64,000 bases of DNA from an uncultured Caulobacterales bacterium (lineage in GTDB: Bacteria > Pseudomonadota > Alphaproteobacteria > Caulobacterales > Maricaulaceae): assembly GCA_937928165.1 (NCBI GenBank), contig CALFVT010000005.1:62001-126000 (forward strand). The letters are read 5' to 3'. Shown here piece after piece: positions 35,612 to 42,741 of this stretch; the first letter of the stretch is position 1; each line of letters starts with the position of its first letter. Made by a program: the position numbers and the translations under genes. Below the pieces are notes generated by a model. It was not told the origin of the DNA. It did no database searches and saw only the letters and a list, made by a program, of their open reading frames with translations.

Positions 35612-37219
35612 GTGAACGATGCTATAAATGCTTATGAAGCCATTGAAACGGCCGCGAACATAGACACGGCTTTTCGGCTCTTACAGGCGGCGAGTTTTGA
35701 TTTAGTTTTAGGCCGCGAGTTAATCTGGCAGCCGTCTCTTACGGCTCAGAGGATTTTTAAAACTACGCCCCCGTCAAGTTTACTTGAGCTTTCGCAAGCT
35801 TTTCATCATATTTCCCCGCGTTTATCCGCAGCGCCCTTAAAAGCGCTCATTCCAGGGGCGCAAGCAAAGTGGCGGGCGGAGAGCTATGACGAGGCGTCTC
35901 AAACTCGGCTTTATGACATCATTATAGAACGGCGCATGGATAATGCAAAGGGAGAGGCCTGTTTTGCGGGATTTATACGGGATGTAACTCAAGATTATCA
36001 GGACGTTATCTTAGAAAAAGCACGCCGGACTGCGCAAAAAGAAATGGGCTGCGTCTCCCCAGAGGATTTTAAAGCGCAAATAACGCTTTTAACCCAGCTT
36101 GCACCGGAACATTGCCCGCAGGCCGCCATATTAACTGTTCAATTATGCAGGCTTGATCGGCTTTACGCTCATTACGGCATTGTCACTGTCGATCATATAG
36201 GCCGAGAGGTTTTGCGCCGTTTAATCGCATTTTTACCGCAAAGCCTTGCGATGATGCAGCAAGATGACGGGGTGAAATGCCTCCTCGCGGATGCGTCGCA
36301 AATTGATGTTAACAGCTTATCCAAAGCGGTTACGTCTTTTCCCGTTACAACGCCGCAAGGAATTGTGAGTATAGATTTAGATGTGAGCCTTAATCTGTTA
36401 AATGCCCCGCAAGCTCAACAAATAGTTTTGCCGTTAGCCGATAAAAAGAAAGATGCACTGCCCAATATAACCGAAGATGATATTATTGCTTTGCTCAATC
36501 AACGTAGCCTAAGTCTTGCGCTACAACCGATTTGTGAGGCCTCCAACGGTGAGCTTCATCATTATGAAGCTTTACTGCGGATTGACGATCCCTTTAAAGG
36601 GCCGCAATCGGCTTGGCGGCATATTATTGCCGCAGAAGAATATGGGCTGATCCATTTGCTCGATCATAGAGCTTTGGAGCGGGCGGCGTTACTGATGATC
36701 CGCTATCCGCATATTCATATTGCGCTGAATATCTCTGCGGGGACTGTGGGGGATATAGAAAAGCAAGATGATTACCTTCGGCAATTAGATGCCTTTCCGG
36801 CTTTGCATGAACGTTTAACTGTTGAAATGACAGAAACAATGGCTCTAGAGCAGCCCGAACTCGTGGCACAATTTGCTGAGCGGTTACAAATGCGCGGCTG
36901 CCGCTTGTCAATCGATGATTTTGGCGCGGGACATACAAGTTTTAACTTGCTTATGAGTACAGAGGCCCGCCAAATCAAACTGGATGGGAGCCTGATTGAC
37001 GGTATTTGCTGCTCTGTTAGTCAGCAAAATTTTGTCCGCCTTATGGTGGATTTTGCCGCGACCTTTAATGTGGTCCTTGTCGCAGAGCGGGTTGAAACGG
37101 CGGAAGAGCGGTTACTGCTTGCGAGTCTGGGTGTTGATTACCTCCAGGGCTATTATTTGGGCAGGCCCATCTCAGAGCATGATTTTTCTGGCCAAGCACC
37201 CAAAACCGCTTTTATTTAA
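35612..37219 (+). CDS. EAL-domain protein (cyclic-di-GMP phosphodiesterase) with PAS-like N-terminus
   Basis: 535 residues. Residues ~15-150 resemble a PAS-type sensor ending 'CFAGFIRDVTQ'. Residues ~165-275 look like a decayed GGDEF domain (regular strands but no GGDEF/RxxD). Residues ~295-530 are an EAL domain with the needed residues: 'YEALLRI', 'NISAGTVGD', 'LTVEMTETMAL', 'SIDDFGAGHTSFNLL', 'IKLDGSLIDG' and 'VAERVETAEER'. It should therefore hydrolyse c-di-GMP, with the decayed GGDEF possibly acting as a regulatory domain. No TM segment. Start is GTG 35612, only three bases after the upstream membrane-protein gene. The gene ends 5 bases before convergent gloB. Confidence 0.85.
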   Translation: MNDAINAYEAIETAANIDTAFRLLQAASFDLVLGRELIWQPSLTAQRIFKTTPPSSLLELSQAFHHISPRLSAAPLKALIPGAQAKWRAESYDEASQTRLYDIIIERRMDNAKGEACFAGFIRDVTQDYQDVILEKARRTAQKEMGCVSPEDFKAQITLLTQLAPEHCPQAAILTVQLCRLDRLYAHYGIVTVDHIGREVLRRLIAFLPQSLAMMQQDDGVKCLLADASQIDVNSLSKAVTSFPVTTPQGIVSIDLDVSLNLLNAPQAQQIVLPLADKKKDALPNITEDDIIALLNQRSLSLALQPICEASNGELHHYEALLRIDDPFKGPQSAWRHIIAAEEYGLIHLLDHRALERAALLMIRYPHIHIALNISAGTVGDIEKQDDYLRQLDAFPALHERLTVEMTETMALEQPELVAQFAERLQMRGCRLSIDDFGAGHTSFNLLMSTEARQIKLDGSLIDGICCSVSQQNFVRLMVDFAATFNVVLVAERVETAEERLLLASLGVDYLQGYYLGRPISEHDFSGQAPKTAFI

Positions 37220-37224
37220 ACCGA

Positions 37225-37956
37225 TTAAAAATTATCTTTGGCGCGGCGGATATCTCCGAGGTGCTGCGCGGTCTTTGCCCGCATAAACGGGTTAATCGCT
37301 TTTTCTAACTTAACCTGTGTTGGCACAGTTGGCTTTCCCTGCTCGCGGAGGGCTTTGGCCCGCGTAATCTCAGTGATTAGGTCTTGATTATCTGGTTCAA
37401 CCGTAAGCGCAAAGCGCCCATTTGAAAGGGTATATTCATGAGCGCAGTAAAGCAGAGTCTCTCCGGGCAAGGCGGCTATTTTGGCAAGGCTATCAAACAT
37501 ATCTTGCGGCGAGCCTTCGAATAATCGCCCGCAGCCCATTTTGAATAAAGTGTCCCCAACAAAGGCGGCGCTTGCTTGAGGGATATAGTAAATAATATGC
37601 CCTGTCGTATGCCCGGGTGTTTCAATGACTTCAATCTTTTGTGGTCCAAAGTAAAAGCTTTCACCGCCGCGCACCCCTTGAGTGAGCCCTGGAATACGCG
37701 CGGCATCATGGGCGGGACCAATAATTTCAAGGCCCGGATAGGCGGCGGCTAAATCGAGATTTCCGCCCGTATGATCCCAATGATGATGGGTGTTGAAAAC
37801 ATGCGTAAGCGTCCAGCCTTTATCTTGGCACTGGGCTGTAATCTCTTTGGCGTCGGGGGTGTCAACACTGGCGGTTAATCCGCTGTCAGGGTCATGTAGG
37901 AGAAAGCCGTAATTATCTGTAAGGCAGGGAAACATGTGAATAATTGCGCGGCTCAT
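37225..37956 (-). CDS. gloB: Hydroxyacylglutathione hydrolase (glyoxalase II)
   Basis: 243 residues, metallo-beta-lactamase fold. It hydrolyses S-D-lactoylglutathione in methylglyoxal detoxification. Seen: 'FPCLTDNYGFLLHDPDSG', metal motif 'FNTHHHWDHTGG', 'VIETPGHTTGHIIYYI' (His), 'AAFVGDTLFKMGCGRLFEG' (bridging Asp) and 'YCAHEYTLSN'. C-terminal helical domain with 'NPFMRAKT', typical of GloB. A CAGGAG is five bases before the ATG. The divergent neighbour is a methyltransferase gene, an arrangement I know from many alphaproteobacteria. Confidence 0.95.
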   Translation of the reverse strand: MSRAIIHMFPCLTDNYGFLLHDPDSGLTASVDTPDAKEITAQCQDKGWTLTHVFNTHHHWDHTGGNLDLAAAYPGLEIIGPAHDAARIPGLTQGVRGGESFYFGPQKIEVIETPGHTTGHIIYYIPQASAAFVGDTLFKMGCGRLFEGSPQDMFDSLAKIAALPGETLLYCAHEYTLSNGRFALTVEPDNQDLITEITRAKALREQGKPTVPTQVKLEKAINPFMRAKTAQHLGDIRRAKDNF

Positions 37957-38023
37957 AAAGGCTCCTGTGATGGGGCGTGTTTTATAATTTGTATTTTTTG
38001 CAAGAATATATCAAAAGAGGCTT

Positions 38024-38785
38024 ATGCGCCAGAGCGTCATTGATCTTGAGACATTTTACACAAGCCGGCTGGGGCGCCTCGCAGAAATTATGGCGGGGCG
38101 GCGGCTTAATGGCTTATGGCCGGATCTTACGGGCCGTCATCTTTTAGGTTTTGGCTATACGGCCCCTTATATGCGCCGCTATATAATCGCCGCAAAATCG
38201 GCTGTCTTTGCTATGCCTGCTGCGCAGGGCGCTGTGGTTATGGGCTCAGCTTCAGGTGTGAGTTCAGTGCTAACGCAAGATGACTGTTTGCCTTTTCAAG
38301 ATGCGAGTTTTGATAATGTCATAGTTGCTCACGGCCTTGAAGAAGCGGTGGATGTTCATGTTATTTTACGAGAACTTTGGCGAGTGACCATGCCGGAAGG
38401 ACGGATTGTTATCATTGCGCCAAACCGGCGCGGGTTATGGGCGCAATTTGATAAAACGCCTTTTGGGGCGGGCCGCCCGTTTAGCCGGGTTCAGCTTCGA
38501 AAAGCCTTAGAGCAGTCGGGTTTCGCACCGTCTATGAGTGCCGGCGCTGTTTATGCGCCGCCCATGAGACTCTTTGCTCGCCCGCGCCTTGCCATGGCAA
38601 GCGAGAAAATGGGAGAAACTCTTTGGCCGCATGTGTCTGGCCTTGTCATGGTTGAAGCTGTTAAACGGCTTTACGCAAAGCGAGACGGCAGCGTCGCGGA
38701 ACCGGCTGTGCGCCGCCCGATAAAAGGCGCGGTGATCGCGGACATAAATCAACACTCTTTTGAAGCTAAATCAAAGCAGCCTTAA
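38024..38785 (+). CDS. Class I SAM-dependent methyltransferase
   Basis: 253 residues. N-terminal helix 'TFYTSRLGRLAEIMAGRRL' and a Rossmann methyltransferase core: 'RHLLGFGYTAPYMRRYI' (motif I, degenerate glycine pattern), 'DCLPFQDASFDNVIVAHGLE' (the P-F-x-D-x-x-F-D motif of methyltransferase type 11), 'LRELWRVTMPEGRIVIIAPN' and 'RVQLRKALEQSGF'. Substrate unknown. It is divergent from gloB and often paired with it in this class. A role in glyoxalase metabolism is not established. GAGG lies four bases before the ATG. A chorismate mutase-like gene follows 41 bases later. Confidence 0.8.
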   Translation: MRQSVIDLETFYTSRLGRLAEIMAGRRLNGLWPDLTGRHLLGFGYTAPYMRRYIIAAKSAVFAMPAAQGAVVMGSASGVSSVLTQDDCLPFQDASFDNVIVAHGLEEAVDVHVILRELWRVTMPEGRIVIIAPNRRGLWAQFDKTPFGAGRPFSRVQLRKALEQSGFAPSMSAGAVYAPPMRLFARPRLAMASEKMGETLWPHVSGLVMVEAVKRLYAKRDGSVAEPAVRRPIKGAVIADINQHSFEAKSKQP

Positions 38786-38826
38786 AGATATCTCGACAGG
38801 GCAGAATGAAATCCGCATAAAGCATT

Positions 38827-39585
38827 ATGGATAAGAAGAAAGCTTTTAATATTCATCAGGTTCGCCGTGATATTGACCGGGTTGATAATGCCTTATTGTC
38901 ACTTATAGCAGAGCGTCTTGATTTGGCCCGCTATGTTAAACAGGCCAAACGAGGCGGCGCTGTTTGGCGGCCCGCCCGAGAAGAATCTCACGTCCGTGAT
39001 CTTGCGCAAGCAACGCGCCATAGCTCGCCGGCTTTGGTATCGCGTATATGGGCAGAACTCATGAGTGCTAGCCTGTCAATCCAAGGTCCGCTCACGGTTC
39101 ATATTGGCCTAAAGCTTGACCGTGGCGGGCAGGTTTTATCGTTAATTCGCGGCCGGTTTGGGGCCTCACTTCCATTCATTGAACATCCGTCTGAAACGGC
39201 GGCTTTGGCGGCGGCTTATGGGGATGAAAATGCCGTTGCCGTCGTTGCTGCGCCGGGACCAGGGGCGCGGTGGTGGAGTGCTTTAACGCAAGGCGGCGCG
39301 ATGGCTGAACTTAAAATTATGGCCCGTTTGCCGCGTTATGATGCGTCTGAATGGCCACAGGCCGTTGCCGTGGCCCTTGGCGATATCGCACCATCTGGTG
39401 ATGATATAAGTCTAATCGTGACGAGTGAGCCTGAAAGCTTACCGCAAGACGCCATTATCCGCGCTGAAACAGGGGGGCAGGTCTTAGCCAGTCTTAAAGG
39501 CTTTACGGCGCCAAATGATCTCGGAGATAAGCTAACGGTTATTGGTGTTTTACCTGCCCCATTGTCGCATCATAATAATATTTAA
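38827..39585 (+). CDS. Chorismate mutase-like protein with an extra C-terminal domain
   Basis: 252 residues. Residues ~8-90 are an AroQ-type chorismate mutase helix bundle: 'VRRDIDRVDNALLSLIAERL' with the conserved Arg/Asp pattern, 'LARYVKQAKRGG' (Lys) and 'PAREESHVRDL'. The remaining ~155 residues are an alpha/beta region ('EHPSETAALAAAYGDENAVA', 'LGDIAPSGDDISLIVTSEPE') that resembles a degenerate prephenate dehydratase-like domain without its TRF catalytic motif. It would convert chorismate to prephenate for Phe/Tyr synthesis. In related genomes hisC and tyrA usually follow, but here a convergent YdcF gene follows instead. The SD is weak. Confidence 0.75.
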   Translation: MDKKKAFNIHQVRRDIDRVDNALLSLIAERLDLARYVKQAKRGGAVWRPAREESHVRDLAQATRHSSPALVSRIWAELMSASLSIQGPLTVHIGLKLDRGGQVLSLIRGRFGASLPFIEHPSETAALAAAYGDENAVAVVAAPGPGARWWSALTQGGAMAELKIMARLPRYDASEWPQAVAVALGDIAPSGDDISLIVTSEPESLPQDAIIRAETGGQVLASLKGFTAPNDLGDKLTVIGVLPAPLSHHNNI

Positions 39586-39594
39586 AGCCTAGAT

Positions 39595-40260
39595 TTAATA
39601 AGGCGTAGCGGTATGTGTTTCGGCGGGGCCTTGCCGCAGGGGCGGCGTGCCTCGGCGGTGTTTATTGCGGATGAAACTAAGGATTAACTTACCATATTCT
39701 TGTATCATGCGTTTAAACTGCACCGTATCTTTCCACCATGAGGCGGCATTATCTTCGCGAACGGGGTAAGATGTTATACCCACACGCCCGGCTGCATTTC
39801 CAATCTCAATTTCAGCCCTTGGCATGTGATAGGCGGAGGTGACCAATATGATTTGATCATAGCTTAGCGCATGGGCCCAATTTGCTGTTTGCCTTGCATT
39901 ATCAATGGTATCTGTAGCTTCATCCATGTCTACGCAGCATGCGGCGAGCTCTTCAGGTAAGTCTAATGCCGCAAGAATGGTTTCGCGCGATATATTGGCG
40001 TTTGTGCCGGAAATTAAAAGCCGCTCGGCTTGCCCCTTTTTTAAAAGCTCTGCCCCTGCATTGAGCCGGTCACCGCCTTTGCCCGTCCAAACAACAATAC
40101 CGTCCGCTTTGCTTAGGCTATGGGGTGTTTCAAGTCTTGAGACTTTAACGGCGAAAGCGATAAAACCGAGGATTAAGCCGGCAGTCATAAGCCCTATGAC
40201 AAATAAAATATAGCGTCCAAAGGCACGTCCAGCGGATCGTTTGACGGGCTGCGGCGTCAT
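39595..40260 (-). CDS. YdcF-family (DUF218/SanA-like) membrane-anchored protein
   Basis: 221 residues: N-terminal TM anchor (about 12-34) and a DUF218 domain: 'DGIVVWTGKGGDRLNAGAEL', 'RLLISGTNANISRETI', 'DEATDTIDNARQTANWA', 'IILVTSAYHMPRAEIE'. The family includes E. coli YdcF, SanA and ElyC, linked to envelope and peptidoglycan-precursor homeostasis. The chemistry is not settled. The ATG overlaps the ftsX stop as ATGA, so it is translationally coupled to ftsX and ftsE, which supports a cell-envelope role. Ends 9 bases from the convergent chorismate mutase-like gene. Confidence 0.85.
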   Translation of the reverse strand: MTPQPVKRSAGRAFGRYILFVIGLMTAGLILGFIAFAVKVSRLETPHSLSKADGIVVWTGKGGDRLNAGAELLKKGQAERLLISGTNANISRETILAALDLPEELAACCVDMDEATDTIDNARQTANWAHALSYDQIILVTSAYHMPRAEIEIGNAAGRVGITSYPVREDNAASWWKDTVQFKRMIQEYGKLILSFIRNKHRRGTPPLRQGPAETHTATPY

Positions 40261-41165
40261 CGAGTTTTATGCTTTTTTTGCGGCGCGCGCCATGCGATCA
40301 GGCCGCTAACACCTGTGCAGGCGATAATAAAAACTAGAATTAATATTACAATCCATACAATATCCGACAAATTTAAACTAAGACGCTGCATCAAGCTATC
40401 ACCTTTTTCAAGGATGAAACCATTCCATAATAATGCAATAATTAATCCGCCGAAGACGCCGATTAAGGCCCCGCGTGCGGATAGCTTTAGCGTTCGTATG
40501 ATGAAAAGCTTGGCAACAAAGGGGCGGGATGCTCCAGAGCGATATATAATTTTTAAAGTCGACGCAAAGGCGCTCATCACCGATTGTGTGGCAAAGCCGG
40601 CGATCACGGCGCTTGCGGCTAAAACGAGTATAAGAATTAGGCTAGCTGTGCGGTAAAGCGCGTGGCCTAGCGTTTCAAATTCATTTCGCCATGCGGCGTG
40701 ATTATCAACTAAGGTGTTAAGGTTTAAAGGTGCGAGCCAATTTTCAATTTGCTCGGGCCGAATGTCGCGCTCAGCTTCAAGGCTGAAGAATAGCGGGAAT
40801 GGTAATTCTTCGGCGCTTGTATTCGGGCCCAGCCACGGCTCAAGCCGTGCCGTCATGTCTGCTTGGCTTAGGATATTAACACGCAGCGGCGGTGTGAAAC
40901 TTTCAAGCCGCTCAGTCACGCGCGTAATAATAATGTCTTGGTTTTCCGGCGCTACGCCAAAAACTTGTAAGCTCGCCGTGCCGTAAAGCTCATTTTGCCA
41001 CTCAGTTCCAAGGCGCAAGCCTTGACGGCCAGCAAGTAAGGCGAGAGTCGCTAAAAAGGCCATGATGGCTAAAACGGCTAAAAGCGGGCGGTCTGTCTCC
41101 TTGCGCTTGGGTAAAAGCGGCTGTGCAGCGGGTAGGCCGAGTATATTTTCTAACGGGGTACTCAT
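40257..41165 (-). CDS. ftsX: Cell division ABC-transporter permease-like protein FtsX
   Basis: 302 residues. A TM helix near 27-45, a ~120-residue periplasmic domain ('LQVFGVAPENQDIIITRVTE', 'LFFSLEAERDIRPEQIENWL') and three C-terminal TM helices ('ASLILILVLAASAVIAGFA', 'GALIGVFGGLIIALLWNGF', 'IVWIVILILVFIIACTGVSG') give the FtsX topology. With FtsE it couples ATP hydrolysis to peptidoglycan hydrolase activation at the division site. Overlaps both neighbours by ATGA (ftsE upstream, ydcF downstream). Confidence 0.88.
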   Translation of the reverse strand: MSTPLENILGLPAAQPLLPKRKETDRPLLAVLAIMAFLATLALLAGRQGLRLGTEWQNELYGTASLQVFGVAPENQDIIITRVTERLESFTPPLRVNILSQADMTARLEPWLGPNTSAEELPFPLFFSLEAERDIRPEQIENWLAPLNLNTLVDNHAAWRNEFETLGHALYRTASLILILVLAASAVIAGFATQSVMSAFASTLKIIYRSGASRPFVAKLFIIRTLKLSARGALIGVFGGLIIALLWNGFILEKGDSLMQRLSLNLSDIVWIVILILVFIIACTGVSGLIAWRAPQKKHKTR

Positions 41166-41920
41166 TCGCCTTGCCCGCGTATTTTTGAAATCGTCCTATC
41201 GCGAATGGCAAAGACATCTGCATCATATTGTTTTAAAAGATTCTGGTTATGGGTGGCGATAATCACGGTTGTGCCTAACCGGTTCATCTCGACAAATAAC
41301 CGTAAGAGCCGCTGGGCCATATCGGGATCAACATTACCTGTTGGTTCATCCGCCAAGAGAAGTTTAGGGCGGGTAATAATCGCGCGGGCGATGGCGGTGC
41401 GCTGTTTCTCTCCGGCGGATAATGTTGACGGATAGGCACTCATACGCGGGCTAAGTCCAACCCAGTTCATAAGATCAGCCACATCGCTGGCATAGCTATC
41501 GCGCTGCGCTCCGCTAACCCGTAAGGGCAGCGCGATATTTTCAAAGATATTGAGATCGTCAATCAGGTCAAAATCTTGGGTGACGAGACTGATTTGCCGC
41601 TGTAAGTTTTGGGTCTTTTTATCTTGAGATTGTCTGTCTGTTTTTTGCGTTACGTCCTGCCCAAAAAGATGGACATGTCCACGGCTTGGGGCGACATCAA
41701 GGCTAATTAACCGCAAAAGACTGGTTTTCCCAATTCCTGACGGCCCAGTTAAAAAACATAGCCTACCCGCCGTTAACTGCCAGTTTAAGTCCGTAAAGAT
41801 TTCCGTATTTCGGCCATAGCGCAAGCTTACACGATCAAACTGAAGAATTTCAGCATTAATCTTCGTGCCAGCCCGTATCGATAGTGGATCAGGGGTAGAT
41901 TTATTCGTGTGTTTTTGCAT
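41162..41920 (-). CDS. ftsE: Cell division ATP-binding protein FtsE
   Basis: 252 residues, ABC ATPase. Walker A 'LTGPSGIGKTSLLRLI', Q-loop 'SLVTQDFDLIDDLNIFENI', signature 'LSAGEKQRTAIARAI', Walker B 'LLLADEPTGNVDPDMAQRLL' and switch 'TTVIIATHNQNLL'. The first ~25 residues are a polar extension not present in typical FtsE (220-235 aa). ATG 41920 is used because starting at 41950 would run to the edge of the divergent zinc-ribbon gene, and an internal start before 'ILQFDRVSLRYG' is also possible. Heads the ftsE-ftsX-ydcF unit. Confidence 0.9.
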   Translation of the reverse strand: MQKHTNKSTPDPLSIRAGTKINAEILQFDRVSLRYGRNTEIFTDLNWQLTAGRLCFLTGPSGIGKTSLLRLISLDVAPSRGHVHLFGQDVTQKTDRQSQDKKTQNLQRQISLVTQDFDLIDDLNIFENIALPLRVSGAQRDSYASDVADLMNWVGLSPRMSAYPSTLSAGEKQRTAIARAIITRPKLLLADEPTGNVDPDMAQRLLRLFVEMNRLGTTVIIATHNQNLLKQYDADVFAIRDRTISKIRGQGE

Positions 41921-41950
41921 TTTAGAACATATAAACGAATCGGAAGCCAT

Positions 41951-42730
41951 ATGATACTCACTTGCCCAAATTGTTCCACGCGTTATTTGGCGAAGCCAGA
42001 AGCTATTGGAGAAAATGGCCGAACAGTTCGCTGCTCAAAATGTTCTAACACATGGTTTGTTGCGGCTGAACCGGACGTGGTAGCTCTCGAAGAGGAAACG
42101 CGCGAAGACGTTGAAACAAAGAAAAAGCTGCGCCGTGAAGATGTGGAGGCTGAGGAGGGCCCCGTAACGGGCCGGCGGCAAAGCGATTTACGTGAAGGTC
42201 TTCATAAACCAAATAATCTTAACGCCCCTGGGGCGCATGTAACGATACGTGATAAGGCGGATAAAAAACGGCGGCAACAACGTATTTTTGGTGTGACGAT
42301 GATATGGGTCACAACATTAGGATTGTTACTTCTTACGGCCGTTTTAGCCTTTATCTTCCGGCAGCCGATTGTGGAAAAATTTCCGCAAGCAAGCGTGCTC
42401 TATGATGCGTTTAAGGTGGAAGCAACAGCCAGTGGTCTTGTGCTTGAAACCCCTAAAACCGAATACATCCGTATCGACGGCGTCCCCCGCCTTGTTGTAA
42501 ATGGGGCCGTGCAAAACTTAACAAAAAAGAATAAAGATGTGCCTATGGTGAAGTTGTCAATTCTTAACCGTAATGATGAAGAAATCACTCATTGGTTGGT
42601 TCAGCCGACTCCAGAAACTATTGGCCCGCGCGGGAAAATTGAATTTGCCGCCGAATATCCTAATCCTCCCGTGGATGCAGCGTCTTTGACCTATAAACTC
42701 GCCTTAGATGATGAGGCCGTTCGCCCATAA
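41951..42730 (+). CDS. MJ0042-type zinc-ribbon protein with C-terminal TM and DUF3426-like domain
   Basis: 259 residues. The N-terminal zinc ribbon is 'MILTCPNCSTRYLAKPEAIG' with 'VRCSKCSNTWF' (CPxC...CxxC). An acidic/basic charged linker (residues 40-110), one TM helix near 117-138 ('VTTLGLLLLTAVLAFIF') and a beta-rich external domain ('VPRLVVNGAVQNLTKKNKDV', 'IGPRGKIEFAAEYPNPPVDA') follow. That layout fits DUF3426 proteins. Its divergence from ftsE (30 bases apart) is a common alphaproteobacterial arrangement, and I infer a link to division or envelope. GGAAG precedes the ATG. Ends 11 bases before the convergent DUF4175 gene. Confidence 0.8.
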   Translation: MILTCPNCSTRYLAKPEAIGENGRTVRCSKCSNTWFVAAEPDVVALEEETREDVETKKKLRREDVEAEEGPVTGRRQSDLREGLHKPNNLNAPGAHVTIRDKADKKRRQQRIFGVTMIWVTTLGLLLLTAVLAFIFRQPIVEKFPQASVLYDAFKVEATASGLVLETPKTEYIRIDGVPRLVVNGAVQNLTKKNKDVPMVKLSILNRNDEEITHWLVQPTPETIGPRGKIEFAAEYPNPPVDAASLTYKLALDDEAVRP

Positions 42731-42741
42731 CTTTACGGGGC

